From assembly GCF_003432485.1 (NCBI RefSeq), contig NZ_QVNQ01000011.1:62001-126000 (forward strand): a stretch of DNA of 64,000 nucleotides, read 5' to 3'. Positions 1 through 8,280 of the stretch are shown piece after piece. The notes under the pieces are model-generated. The model made no database searches. It worked only from the letters and a program-made list of their open reading frames with translations, and was not told where the DNA came from. The number at the start of each line of letters is the position of its first letter. Positions within the stretch are counted from its first letter, which is position 1. This DNA comes from Actinomadura spongiicola. Lineage in GTDB: Bacteria; Actinomycetota; Actinomycetes; Streptosporangiales; Streptosporangiaceae. A program made the translations under genes and the position numbers.

Positions 1-14
1 CCCGGACTGCCTGG

Positions 15-33
15 GCTGACGGATCACGTCAGC
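15..33. promoter_or_regulatory. Inverted repeat upstream of the ABC importer
   Basis: A perfect 7-base inverted repeat (GCTGACG, 5-base spacer, CGTCAGC) ends 27 bases before the GTG start of the sugar-binding protein. The position suits an operator for a LacI- or GntR-type repressor of the transport operon. It could also be the end hairpin of a gene lying before the window. Confidence 0.4.
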
Positions 34-60
34 GAGCCGGAACCATCCAGGAGGTACGAA

Positions 61-1200
61 GTGGCAGGCTCACCCCGCATCCGAGGGATCGCCGCGATCG
101 GCGCGCTCGCGCTCGCGCTCGGCGCCTGCGGATCGGCGGACGACTCGCCGTCCGGCGGCGCCGCGGACACCACGACCGAGGCCCTTGAGGCGCTGACCGG
201 GACCGCCGTCTACGGACGGCCGCCCGCGAAGGCCCCTGCGGTCGCGCCCGGCAGGAAGGTCTGGATCGTGTCCTGCGGCCAGAGCGCCATCGGCTGCCAG
301 ACCGGAGCCGAGGCCGCCGCGCAGGCGGCCAGGGCGGTCGGCTGGACCGCCCAGATCTGCGACGGCAAGCTCAACGCGGGCGGCGCGTTCGCCGGGTGCG
401 TCCGGCAGGGCATCGCGGCGAAGGTCGACGCGATCGTCACCGAGGCGATCGACTGCGCGGCCGTCAAGGAGCCGCTGAACGAGGCGAAGACCGCCAAGAT
501 CACCACGATCGACTTCTGGGGCTTCGACTGCGACACCGGCGAGAGCGCCACCGGCGAACGGCTGTTCACCGCGTCGGTCGTCCCGTCGGAGAAGTACCGG
601 ACCAACGAGGCGTACCAGCGGGCGATCGGCGAGGCGCGGGCCGAATGGGTCCGGGCGCGCTCCGGCGGCAAGGCGAACGTGATCGAACTGCACTTCACGG
701 GCACCAACATCGGCGCCGCCCTCCACGAGGGATTCCAGCGCGGCATCAAGAAGTGCGCGGGCTGCGAGGTCGAGACCGTCGAGGTGACGCACCAGACGTT
801 CGGCAACACCCGGCAGATCATCGAATCGGCGCTGCTCAAGAACCCGAAGGCGAACTGGGTCGCGGTGCCGCTCGACTCGCTCGTCCTCGCCGGGGCGGGC
901 CAGGCCGTCGCCGGTTCGCCCCGCCGCGCGGACGTGAAGCTCATCGGCGGCGAGGGGCTGCCGCCGAACCTCGGACTGATCCGCCAGAACCAGGGGCAGA
1001 GCGCGGCGGTCGGGCAGCCGATCGACTGGTACGGCTGGGCCGCGATCGACACGCTCATCCGGGCCTTCGCCGGGGAGCCCGCCGCGCCGTCCGGCATGGG
1101 CTTCCAGATCGTCGACACCGCCGCGAACCTTCCGGCCGACGGCGCCTACCGGGCGCCGGTCGACTTCCGGTCGGCCTACCGGCGGGCGTGGGGCCGGTGA
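61..1200 (+). CDS. Sugar ABC transporter substrate-binding lipoprotein
   Basis: Extracellular solute receptor of an ABC importer, 379 residues. The N-terminus is a lipoprotein signal: basic start, hydrophobic stretch, lipobox LGAC with the acylated Cys at residue 23. The mature part resembles the periplasmic-binding-protein fold of the ribose/RbsB class (two Rossmann-like lobes; the IGGEGLPPN segment and a final FQIVDTA stretch are typical). The GTG start has a strong AGGAGG ribosome site (bases 50-55). The stop overlaps the next start by four bases (GTGA), so it is the first gene of a binding protein-ATPase-permease operon. Family assignment is good; the substrate cannot be read. It has more cysteines than usual for RbsB (C72, C79, C100 and others), which may form disulfides outside the cell. 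Confidence 0.88.
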   Translation: MAGSPRIRGIAAIGALALALGACGSADDSPSGGAADTTTEALEALTGTAVYGRPPAKAPAVAPGRKVWIVSCGQSAIGCQTGAEAAAQAARAVGWTAQICDGKLNAGGAFAGCVRQGIAAKVDAIVTEAIDCAAVKEPLNEAKTAKITTIDFWGFDCDTGESATGERLFTASVVPSEKYRTNEAYQRAIGEARAEWVRARSGGKANVIELHFTGTNIGAALHEGFQRGIKKCAGCEVETVEVTHQTFGNTRQIIESALLKNPKANWVAVPLDSLVLAGAGQAVAGSPRRADVKLIGGEGLPPNLGLIRQNQGQSAAVGQPIDWYGWAAIDTLIRAFAGEPAAPSGMGFQIVDTAANLPADGAYRAPVDFRSAYRRAWGR

Positions 1201-2765
1201 CCGTCCCGGAGTCCGTCGCGGAGTCGGAACGTCCCGCCTCGCTCGTGGTGTCGGACGTGCACAAGTCGTACGGCGCGGCGTCGGTGCTGCGGGGCGTGTC
1301 CTTCGCGCTCACCCGGGGCCACATCCACGCGCTCGCGGGCGGCAACGGCTCGGGGAAGTCCACCCTGATCAAGGTTCTCGCCGGCATCGAACGCGCCGAC
1401 GGCGGCGTGCTCACGCGTCCCGGTCGTGCCGAGACCGAACTGTCCGGGTTCACCCCGGACCACGCCCGCGCGGCCGGGCTGCGGTTCGTGCACCAGGACC
1501 TGGGGCTGCTCCCCGACATGACCGTCGCGGAGAACGTCGCCTTCACCCGGGGCTTTCCGCGGGGCGGCGGGCGGCGGATCGCGTGGCGGAGGCTGCACGA
1601 GACGACGCGGGCGCTGCTGGAACGGTTCGAGGTCGACGTCGATCCCACGGCGGTCGTGCGGACGCTGCGTCCCGCGGACCGCGCGATGGTCGCGATCGCC
1701 CGCGCCCTGGCCGACGACGACCCGGACCAGGTCCTGGTCCTGGACGAACCGACGGCCAGCCTCCCCCACCACGAGGTCGACATCCTCCTCGAAGGGCTCT
1801 CCCGGCGCGCCCGGCAGGGCCAGACCATCCTGTACGTGAGCCACCGGCTCGACGAGGTGTTGTCCTCGGCCGACGCGGTGACCGTCCTGCGCGACGGCGC
1901 GGTCGCGGCCACCCGAGGCACGGAGAACCTCGACAAGCTGCACCTCGCCGAACTGATGGCCGGACGTTCCCTCGGCACGCTCTACGGCGACCGGCGCCGC
2001 CCGGCCTCGGCGGAGGAGCCGCCGTCGGATCCGGTGCCCGTGCTCGAAGCGCGCGGCCTGTCCGCCGGACGGATCGGCGACGTCGACCTGGAGGTCCGGG
2101 CCGGGGAGATCGTGGGCCTGGCCGGGCTGCTCGGATCCGGCCGCTCGACCCTGCTGAGGGCGATCTTCGGCGCGGTCCGTCCGGTGTCCGGGACGGTGAA
2201 GCTCGACGGCACGGCGTTGACAGCGCCGTCGATCCGGGCGGCCATGCGCCGCGGAGTCGCCCTCGTGCCCGAGGACCGGCTCGCGGACGCCCTCTTCCCC
2301 GAGGCGTCGGTCGCCCGGAACATCACCGTCGCCACGCTGGCGCGGCACGTGCGGTGGGGGCGGCTCTCCCGCTCCCGCGAACGGGCCACCGCCACCGGCG
2401 CCATCGAGGAGCTGCGGATCAAGACCGCGGGCCCGGACCAGACGGTGACCCGGCTGTCCGGCGGCAACCAGCAGAAGGCGGTCGTCGCCCGCTGGCTCCA
2501 GCGCGCCCCCCGGCTGCTGCTCCTCGACGAGCCGACCCAGGGCGTGGACGTGATGACCCGCGCCGACCTCTACGAACGGGTCCGCGCGGTCGCCGCGTCC
2601 GGCACCGCCGTGATCGTCGCCTCGTCCGACGTGGAGGAACTGGCCCATCTCTGCGACCGGGTGGTGGTCCTGCGGGTCGGACGGGTCGCCGCGGAGCTCT
2701 CCGGAACCGAGATCTCCGTCCGAAAGATCGTCAAATACTCCTACGCGGATCAGGAGGCATCATGA
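1197..2765 (+). CDS. Sugar ABC transporter, double ATPase subunit
   Basis: Energises sugar import at the cytoplasmic face; 522 residues with two fused nucleotide-binding domains, the RbsA/MglA layout. Domain 1 has Walker A GGNGSGKST (about residues 48-56) and Walker B VLVLDEPTAS. Its signature is degenerate (LRPADRAMVAIARAL instead of LSGGQ). Domain 2 has a degenerate Walker A (GLLGSGRST) and a canonical signature LSGGNQQKAVVARWL with LLLLDEPTQGVD. This split of one good and one degenerate site is typical of the sugar class. The GTG start at 1197 overlaps the receptor stop, and the stop overlaps the permease ATG (ATGA), so the three genes are translationally coupled. Confidence 0.92.
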   Translation: MTVPESVAESERPASLVVSDVHKSYGAASVLRGVSFALTRGHIHALAGGNGSGKSTLIKVLAGIERADGGVLTRPGRAETELSGFTPDHARAAGLRFVHQDLGLLPDMTVAENVAFTRGFPRGGGRRIAWRRLHETTRALLERFEVDVDPTAVVRTLRPADRAMVAIARALADDDPDQVLVLDEPTASLPHHEVDILLEGLSRRARQGQTILYVSHRLDEVLSSADAVTVLRDGAVAATRGTENLDKLHLAELMAGRSLGTLYGDRRRPASAEEPPSDPVPVLEARGLSAGRIGDVDLEVRAGEIVGLAGLLGSGRSTLLRAIFGAVRPVSGTVKLDGTALTAPSIRAAMRRGVALVPEDRLADALFPEASVARNITVATLARHVRWGRLSRSRERATATGAIEELRIKTAGPDQTVTRLSGGNQQKAVVARWLQRAPRLLLLDEPTQGVDVMTRADLYERVRAVAASGTAVIVASSDVEELAHLCDRVVVLRVGRVAAELSGTEISVRKIVKYSYADQEAS

Positions 2766-3799
2766 GCGGCACCCGCCTGCGGGAGTCGGCGCGGGGACCG
2801 GCACGGAATCCGGCGACGTCCCCGCCGGTCACCGCGCGGACCGGGCGTCTCGGCGCGGCGGCGGAACGGTACGGGCTCGTCCTGCTGCTCGTCGGGGTGG
2901 TCGCGTTCTTCAGCGTGCTGCCCGCGAGTTCGGCGGCCTTCACCTCCCCCGCCAACGTCCAGGCGGTGCTCGCGAGCATCGCCGTGGTGTCGGTGCTCGC
3001 GGTCGCCGCCGTCTTCCCGCTCGCCTGCGGCCAGTTCGACTTCTCCGTGGCGGCCACGTCGCTGGTGTCGTCGATCGTCTGCGCCGCGCTGATGTCGAAC
3101 CACCACGCCCCGCCGGCGCTCGCGGTGCTGTGCGGGGTGGGCGCCGGTGTGCTGGTCGGGCTCGTCAACGCCGTGCTCGTCGCGCTGCTGCGGCTGAACG
3201 CCTTCATCATCACCATCGGCATGGCGACACTGCTCCCGGGCATGGTGCAGTGGTACACGCGGGGCGTCGACCTGGTCCGCGGCGTCCCGCGGCCGCTGCG
3301 CGACTTCGGTTCGCTGACCTGGCTGGGGCTGCCCCGGGTGATCTGGCTGGTCGCCGCCCTGACCGCCGTCTGCTGGTTCGCGCTGGCCCACACCGCCTTC
3401 GGACGGCGGCTCTACGCGATCGGCGGCAACGCCTCCGCCGCCCGGCTGGTCGGCATCCCGGTCACCGCGCTGACCTTCGGCGCGCTCACGATCTCCGGTG
3501 GGCTCGCCGGTGTCGCCGGGGTGATCCTCACCGCCCGCAACGGCGGCGGGCTCGTCAACAGCGGGGTCGACCTCCTGTTCCCGGCGCTCGCGGCCGTCTT
3601 CCTCGGCGCCACGGCGATCGACCCGGGCCGCTACAACGTGCTGGGCGCGGTCATCGGCACCCTGTTCGTCGCCGTGTCGGTCAGCGGTCTGACGCTCGCC
3701 GGGGCCGCGGAGTGGGTACCCGCCGTCTTCAACGGCGCGGCTCTGATCATCGCGGTGGCCGTCTCGACGCTCCTGGCACGCAGGCACGGCACGTCCTAA
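2762..3799 (+). CDS. Sugar ABC transporter permease (RbsC-like)
   Basis: Integral membrane channel subunit, 345 residues, with about eight to ten hydrophobic helices after a roughly 35-residue polar N-terminus. The family-typical G-rich segments are present (FDFSVAATSLVSSIVCA near the third helix, and RRLYAIGGNASAARLVGI in the cytoplasmic loop that contacts the ATPase), as in RbsC/BPD_transp_2 proteins. The start overlaps the ATPase stop (ATGA). Third and last gene of the importer operon. No dedicated sugar-catabolic enzyme follows, so the substrate stays unknown. Confidence 0.92.
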   Translation: MSGTRLRESARGPARNPATSPPVTARTGRLGAAAERYGLVLLLVGVVAFFSVLPASSAAFTSPANVQAVLASIAVVSVLAVAAVFPLACGQFDFSVAATSLVSSIVCAALMSNHHAPPALAVLCGVGAGVLVGLVNAVLVALLRLNAFIITIGMATLLPGMVQWYTRGVDLVRGVPRPLRDFGSLTWLGLPRVIWLVAALTAVCWFALAHTAFGRRLYAIGGNASAARLVGIPVTALTFGALTISGGLAGVAGVILTARNGGGLVNSGVDLLFPALAAVFLGATAIDPGRYNVLGAVIGTLFVAVSVSGLTLAGAAEWVPAVFNGAALIIAVAVSTLLARRHGTS

Positions 3800-3811
3800 C
3801 CCGTCCCGGCG

Positions 3812-4030
3812 GGGGTGGCGGCCGCCTACACCGTCCGCGGGCACGTGCTCGGGGTTGTAGGAGATGGTCTGCCACCCCGCCGCCTGGCAGGTCTCGCACC
3901 GGTACGTGCGGTGCCCCTTGTAGCGGGCCCAGGCCGGTGGGCAGTCGCAGGGCGTCCATCCGACCCGGACGGCACCGACCCGCAACAGGTGGCCATAAGG
4001 GCAGGTCAGTGGCCTGTGATCAGCGTCCAT
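3812..4030 (-). CDS. Small zinc-ribbon-like protein, C-terminal end unclear
   Basis: The reading frame starts at an ATG (4030) and its first ~60 codons look protein-like: C10-x3-H14, C28-x-C30, H40 and C45-x2-C48, a pattern that could hold one or two zinc ions. I recall short Cys/His-rich actinobacterial proteins of unknown role starting with similar CPYGHLL and CDCP motifs. The frame has no stop near the convergent permease gene: it stays open to base 2750, antisense to the permease, where the composition is that of a shadow frame. A one-base shift would stop at a TAG at 3826-3828. Either the true end is obscured by a frameshift or the protein overlaps the permease tail. The end given is only where protein-like sequence fades. 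Function unknown. Confidence 0.4.
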
Positions 4031-4159
4031 CGGCAGCCATCATCGCACACCTGTTCGAGTGGATACCGCTCGGCCTCGTCCCCCACGAAACAGAAGAAAC
4101 GGAGGTGCACTCTTGCCATACTTCGTCAGACATCCAACAATGGACATAATACGTCGACA

Positions 4160-4177
4160 GGGAACGTCCGTGTTCCC
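4160..4177. promoter_or_regulatory. Palindrome GGGAAC-N6-GTTCCC
   Basis: A perfect 6-base inverted repeat with a 6-base spacer lies 43 bases before the small ORF at 4220 and close to the AT-rich stretch at 4140-4150 that could be promoter DNA. Spacing and symmetry fit a repressor operator for the 4220-5367 gene pair; the regulator is unknown. Confidence 0.4.
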
Positions 4178-4219
4178 TTCTCGGGCTTGACTCGCGTCCG
4201 GAGAGACGGAGGGACGGTC

Positions 4220-4357
4220 ATGCGCTCGAAGCGTCACCGCCCTGCCCGGGCCGCGCCCCGCCGGCCGGACCCGTTCGCCGACCCGTCGCCGTACCTGACC
4301 CGCCATCCGCAGCGCCCTGCCGGAAAGGCCGGCATCCGACCAACCCACGGAAGGTGA
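4220..4357 (+). CDS. Short basic hypothetical protein (45 aa)
   Basis: A 45-residue reading frame with a good ribosome site (GGAGGGA, bases 4208-4214) before its ATG. It is very rich in Arg and Pro and has no recognisable domain. Its TGA overlaps a GTG codon of the following secreted propeller gene, and the SD of that gene (GGAAGG) lies in its last codons. That supports a translated leader or coupled small gene. It could also be a non-functional leader reading frame. Confidence 0.4.
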   Translation: MRSKRHRPARAAPRRPDPFADPSPYLTRHPQRPAGKAGIRPTHGR

Positions 4358-4359
4358 TC

Positions 4360-5367
4360 ATGTACCGTGCAGTTCGGCGACGCTCCATCGTCGTCGCGGC
4401 CCTCGCCGCACCGCTGCTCCTCGGCTCCACCGCGCAGGCGGCCGACGCCCCCGCGCAGACGCGGGCCCGGATCTCCACCGCCCATGTGCTGCCCGGCGAC
4501 CGGGTCTACCCCGAGGGCATCGCCGCCGATCCCCGCACCGGCGACATGTACGTCGGCTCGTACGAGGGCGGCACGATCTACAAGCTCACGCCGGGCCGGC
4601 GGGACGCCGAGCAGTTCCTGCCCCCGTTCATCGACGGCCGCTCGCAGGCCCTCGGCCTGGAGGTCGACCGCGCCGGGCGTCTGTGGGTGGCGGACCGCCT
4701 CACCGGGGTCGCGGTGTACGACATCGCCACCCGCCGCCTGCACGCCCGTTTCACCATCACCGACCAGAACCCGCGCCTCGTCAACGACATGGCCATCACG
4801 CCGGACGGCACCGCCTACATCACCGGCAGCAGGCGCTCGGTGGTCTACCGCATCACCCCCGAACAGCTCGCGGACGCCCATGAGCAGGGCGGGGACGCGC
4901 CGCTGACGCCCGCCTTCGACCTGTCCGAGGTCGTGGAGCCGCACGCGCCCAACACGATCACCCTCAACGGCATCGTCGCCGAGCCGTCCGGACGCTACCT
5001 GCTGACGGTGGACATGACCGGCGGCGACCTCTACCGCATCGCGCTGCCGTCCGGCGAGGTCGAGAAGGTGGCCCTGAGCGGAGGCGACCTCACCACCGGC
5101 GACGGCATGGAACTGCACCATGGCACGCTGTGGGTGGCCCACCCCATCAAGGACGCCTACGCGATCGGCCGGTGGCGCATCGGCTCGGACGGCCGGACGG
5201 CCCGGTCGACCGGGCGGCTGACCGACCTGGCGTTGCAGACCCCGACGACCCTGCTGCGCAAGCACGGCAAGCTGTACGTGGTCCGTTCCCAGTTCGACAA
5301 GGGCGGCCCCACGGGACCCGGCACGCCCCAACTCCCCTTCTCCATCGCCGTCGTTCGCGGCTTCTGA
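4360..5367 (+). CDS. Secreted SMP-30/gluconolactonase-like beta-propeller protein
   Basis: 335 residues. Residues 1-28 form a Sec signal peptide (basic start, hydrophobic core, cleavage near AQA). The rest has repeated propeller strands typical of SMP-30/NHL-like six-bladed propellers: YPEGIAADPRTGDMYVGSYEGG, QALGLEVDRAGRLWVADR, VNDMAITPDGTAYIT, TLNGIVAEPSGRYLL and GDGMELHHGTLWVA. The regularly placed Glu/Asn/Asp at the strand starts are the usual metal ligands of lactonase-type propellers. Substrate unknown; superoxide-dismutase-like annotations are sometimes attached to this family but not supported here. ATG 4360 was chosen for its GGAAGG ribosome site; an upstream GTG (4354) overlapping the 45-residue ORF is the alternative. 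Confidence 0.75.
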   Translation: MYRAVRRRSIVVAALAAPLLLGSTAQAADAPAQTRARISTAHVLPGDRVYPEGIAADPRTGDMYVGSYEGGTIYKLTPGRRDAEQFLPPFIDGRSQALGLEVDRAGRLWVADRLTGVAVYDIATRRLHARFTITDQNPRLVNDMAITPDGTAYITGSRRSVVYRITPEQLADAHEQGGDAPLTPAFDLSEVVEPHAPNTITLNGIVAEPSGRYLLTVDMTGGDLYRIALPSGEVEKVALSGGDLTTGDGMELHHGTLWVAHPIKDAYAIGRWRIGSDGRTARSTGRLTDLALQTPTTLLRKHGKLYVVRSQFDKGGPTGPGTPQLPFSIAVVRGF

Positions 5368-5426
5368 GCACGTGACCGATCCGCCGCCCCGTCCCGGGGC
5401 GGCGGATGCGGCTCGCGGGGGCCCGC

Positions 5427-7058
5427 TCAGGAGGCGGGCTTCATCGTGTAGCAGTAATTCGTTTTGCCCTTGAAGTAGTGGCGGGCGCGCCCGTCCTTGA
5501 ACCGCCACCGGCATCCGGCGTCGCGCTGGGCCGACGACAGTTTCATCACACCGCCCTTGCGTTTGACGCAGTACGCGCCGGGGCTCGGCGCGTCCCGGTA
5601 CTCGACCCACTCCCAGCCGAGCGTCACGCAGTACGCGGAGAAGTGCCCGGCGCCGAGTTCGACCCGGACGAGTTTCGGACGGCTCCGCGTCGGTGTCGGC
5701 GACGGCTTCGACGAGGGCTTCACCGACGATCTCGGCGTCGCGGACCTGGACGGGCTCTTACTCGGACTGGACGCGGGGGCCCTGGCCGCGTCTCCCGGCT
5801 GGTTCGCGCCGGGAGTTGACGTTCCGGTCATCGCGCCGGTGGAGCCTCGGGGCTCCGCGCGGGCGTCGTCGCGGGGGGAACCGCCGTCCGCCGCCCACAC
5901 CACCGCGAACGCGACCGCGACGACGGCGACGAACGCGCCGCCCGCACCGGCGAGGACGGCGCCGCGGCGCCCACGCCCGGGCGACCCACCCGGCCCGGGG
6001 CGGGTGGACCCCGTCTCGGGAGGTTCCTGCGCTACATACCGCTCGTGAGGGGCGGTCACCGCGTCGGCCGCGACCGGTTCGGGCGGCAGGGGCGGAAGCG
6101 CATCGGCGGGCAGCGCCGGAATAGCCGGAACGCCCTGGACCGGGGCCGCCGGGAAACCCGAGACCGGAGCCGCCGGAACGCCTTGAACCGGGGCCGCGGG
6201 AACACCCGGGAACGGGGCCGCCGGGGCGGGGGTCAGGGCAGGCCCCCGGCCCGCACGGCGGACGAGACGGTCGAGGACGTCCCGCGCGGACGGGCGGCGC
6301 GCCGGGTCCTTCGCGAAGCATTCGGTGAGCAGGCCCCGCAGTGGCTCCTCGATCCCGTCGAGATTCGGCTCCCCGTGCGCGATGCGGTTGAACACCACCG
6401 CGATCGACTCGTTCCCGAACGGCGGGCGTCCGGTCGCGGCGAACGCCATCGTCGACGCCCACGCGAACACGTCCACGGCGGGTCCGAGTTCGCCCGGTTC
6501 CAGCTGTTCGGGCCCCATGTAGGCGGGTGTCCCGATGGCTCGGCTCACCATCGTCTGCGCGCCCGACAGCGCGCGGGAGATGCCGAAGTCGATGACGCGG
6601 GGGCCGTCCGCGCCGATCAGCACGTTGTTCGGGTTGAGGTCGCGGTGCACGATGCCCGCGTCGTGCAGCGCGACGAGCGCCGTCGCGGTCGCGACCGCGA
6701 GCCGGTCGAGCGCGCTGCCGGTTCGGGGGCCCTGCTGGGCGACGATCCGGCTGAGCGGCGGCCCGTCGACGTACTCGCTGACGATGAAGCGGCGGTCGCC
6801 GAACGTGCCGGAGTCGAGGATCTGCGCGGTGCAGAACCGCGCGACCTGCTTGGCCGCGTCCATCTCGCGGGCGAAGGTGTCGAACGTGCCCGCACCGTTG
6901 AGGTCGGGGGTCAGTTGCGGATGGAACACCTTCACCGCGACGCGGGCGCCGGTCGAATCATGCCCCAGATAGACGACGCCCTGGCCGCCCTGTCCGAGCC
7001 GGGCGGCGAGCCGGTAGGCGCCGATCTGTCGGGGATCGTCGGGTTCCAGGGGCGGCAC
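5427..7058 (-). CDS. Transmembrane Ser/Thr protein kinase (PknB-like)
   Basis: Hanks-type kinase, 543 residues, anchored in the membrane. The cytoplasmic kinase domain (about 1-270) has the glycine loop GQGGQGVVYLG, the ATP lysine in AVKVF, the catalytic loop HRDLNPNN and the DFG motif in VIDFGISRA, so it should be active. A Pro/Ala linker with repeats of GVPAAPV follows (about 285-335), then one transmembrane helix near residues 370-392, a Ser/Thr-rich spacer and an extracytoplasmic domain with at least four cysteines. There are no PASTA repeats. It follows the prenyl synthase after only 27 bases on the same strand, so it is probably the last gene of the encapsulin operon. Start GTG; no strong SD. 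Confidence 0.9.
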   Translation of the reverse strand: MPPLEPDDPRQIGAYRLAARLGQGGQGVVYLGHDSTGARVAVKVFHPQLTPDLNGAGTFDTFAREMDAAKQVARFCTAQILDSGTFGDRRFIVSEYVDGPPLSRIVAQQGPRTGSALDRLAVATATALVALHDAGIVHRDLNPNNVLIGADGPRVIDFGISRALSGAQTMVSRAIGTPAYMGPEQLEPGELGPAVDVFAWASTMAFAATGRPPFGNESIAVVFNRIAHGEPNLDGIEEPLRGLLTECFAKDPARRPSARDVLDRLVRRAGRGPALTPAPAAPFPGVPAAPVQGVPAAPVSGFPAAPVQGVPAIPALPADALPPLPPEPVAADAVTAPHERYVAQEPPETGSTRPGPGGSPGRGRRGAVLAGAGGAFVAVVAVAFAVVWAADGGSPRDDARAEPRGSTGAMTGTSTPGANQPGDAARAPASSPSKSPSRSATPRSSVKPSSKPSPTPTRSRPKLVRVELGAGHFSAYCVTLGWEWVEYRDAPSPGAYCVKRKGGVMKLSSAQRDAGCRWRFKDGRARHYFKGKTNYCYTMKPAS

Positions 7059-7085
7059 GCGTGGCAGTGTAGTGGCGACGATCCC

Positions 7086-8255
7086 TCAACGATCGCGATG
7101 CGCGATGAGGCGAGCCAAGGCGCGGAGTTCCGCCGCAGGGACGGCGGCGAGGTCGGCGGCGTCGAGTTCGTGGAGCGCGTCGGCGAGGAGGGCGTCCGCG
7201 CGTTCGGCGGCCCAGGCGCGGCCTCCGGCGGCGTCGATCAGCGCGGCGGCCCGGGACGCGTCGTCGCCGGAGAGGGGCTCGTCGCTCAGGTACAGGGCGG
7301 CCAGTTCGGCGCCCGCGGGCGTGGCGGAGGTGAGCGCCGCGACGACGGGCAGGGACTTCTTGCGCGAGTACAGGTCGGCGTGGACGGCCTTGCCGGTGAC
7401 GGCCGGGTCGCCCCAGATGCCGAGCAGGTCGTCCACTAACTGGAAGGCCAGGCCGAGCCGTTCGCCGAAGGCGTGCAGGCGGGCGGTCTGGACGGAGGTG
7501 CCGCCGCCGTGGGAGGCGCCGAGCGCGCACGCGGCGCCGATCAGGGCGCCGGTCTTGCGGCCCGCCATGGCGACGCATTCGTCGAGCGTCACGTCGTCGC
7601 GCTCCTCGAACGCGAGGTCGGTGTTCTGCCCCTCGACGAGGTCGGTGACGGCGTGGCCGAGGGTCCGGACGGAGCGCGCGAGGGCCGGGGAGCCGCCCGC
7701 GGCGTCCGGGGCGGGCGCGTTCAGGTCGGAGGCGTCCGGGCCGGGCGCCGGACGGGGCGGGGCGGCGACGAGGGCCTCGAACGCGGCGGCGAGCAGCGCG
7801 TCCCCGGCCAGGACCGCGGCGCTCGTCCCGTAGACGGTCCAGGCGGTCGGCCGGTGCCTGCGGGTGAGGTCGCCGTCCATGACGTCGTCGTGCAGGAGCG
7901 AGAAGTTGTGGGCGAGTTCGACGGCGACGGCGGCGGGCAGCGCGGTCTCGGCCGCGCCGCCCACCGCCCGCGCCGCCAGCAGCGTCAGCGCGGGACGGAT
8001 CGCCTTCCCGGACGCGCCGGACGCGGACCGCCCGCGCACGTCGCGCCAGCCGAAATGGAAAGCGGCGATGTCGCGCATCGTGCCGGGCAGGGTCTCGACC
8101 GCGTCCCGCAGGGCGGGGTCGAGGAGGGCGCGGCTCCAGGCCAGGACCTCGTCCGCCGACCGGACGCCGCCCCCTCCGGGGTCGCCCGCCCGGGGGTCGG
8201 ACGGCGGACGATGGTCGCAGCGTAGGACCGCCGGGTCCTGCCCCCAGACGGACAT
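7086..8255 (-). CDS. Polyprenyl diphosphate synthase, probable encapsulin cargo
   Basis: Trans-type isoprenyl diphosphate synthase, 389 residues, extending allylic diphosphates with IPP. Visible motifs: GKAIRP (IPP binding), first Asp-rich motif LLHDDVMDGDL, second motif LVDDLLGIWGD, and the Lys in SRKKSLP. The first ~50 residues are a Gly/Pro/Asp-rich tail not needed for the fold. This matches family 2B encapsulin cargo enzymes, whose disordered N-termini direct loading into the shell (family knowledge; loading here is inferred). It starts 25 bases after the second shell gene, with SD AAGGGGA before ATG 8255. Product chain length cannot be read safely. An ordinary cytosolic geranylgeranyl-type synthase is the alternative, but its place beside the shell genes argues for cargo. 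Confidence 0.88.
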   Translation of the reverse strand: MSVWGQDPAVLRCDHRPPSDPRAGDPGGGGVRSADEVLAWSRALLDPALRDAVETLPGTMRDIAAFHFGWRDVRGRSASGASGKAIRPALTLLAARAVGGAAETALPAAVAVELAHNFSLLHDDVMDGDLTRRHRPTAWTVYGTSAAVLAGDALLAAAFEALVAAPPRPAPGPDASDLNAPAPDAAGGSPALARSVRTLGHAVTDLVEGQNTDLAFEERDDVTLDECVAMAGRKTGALIGAACALGASHGGGTSVQTARLHAFGERLGLAFQLVDDLLGIWGDPAVTGKAVHADLYSRKKSLPVVAALTSATPAGAELAALYLSDEPLSGDDASRAAALIDAAGGRAWAAERADALLADALHELDAADLAAVPAAELRALARLIAHRDR

Positions 8256-8280
8256 GTGTTCCCCTTCTATCCCGCCGGTG

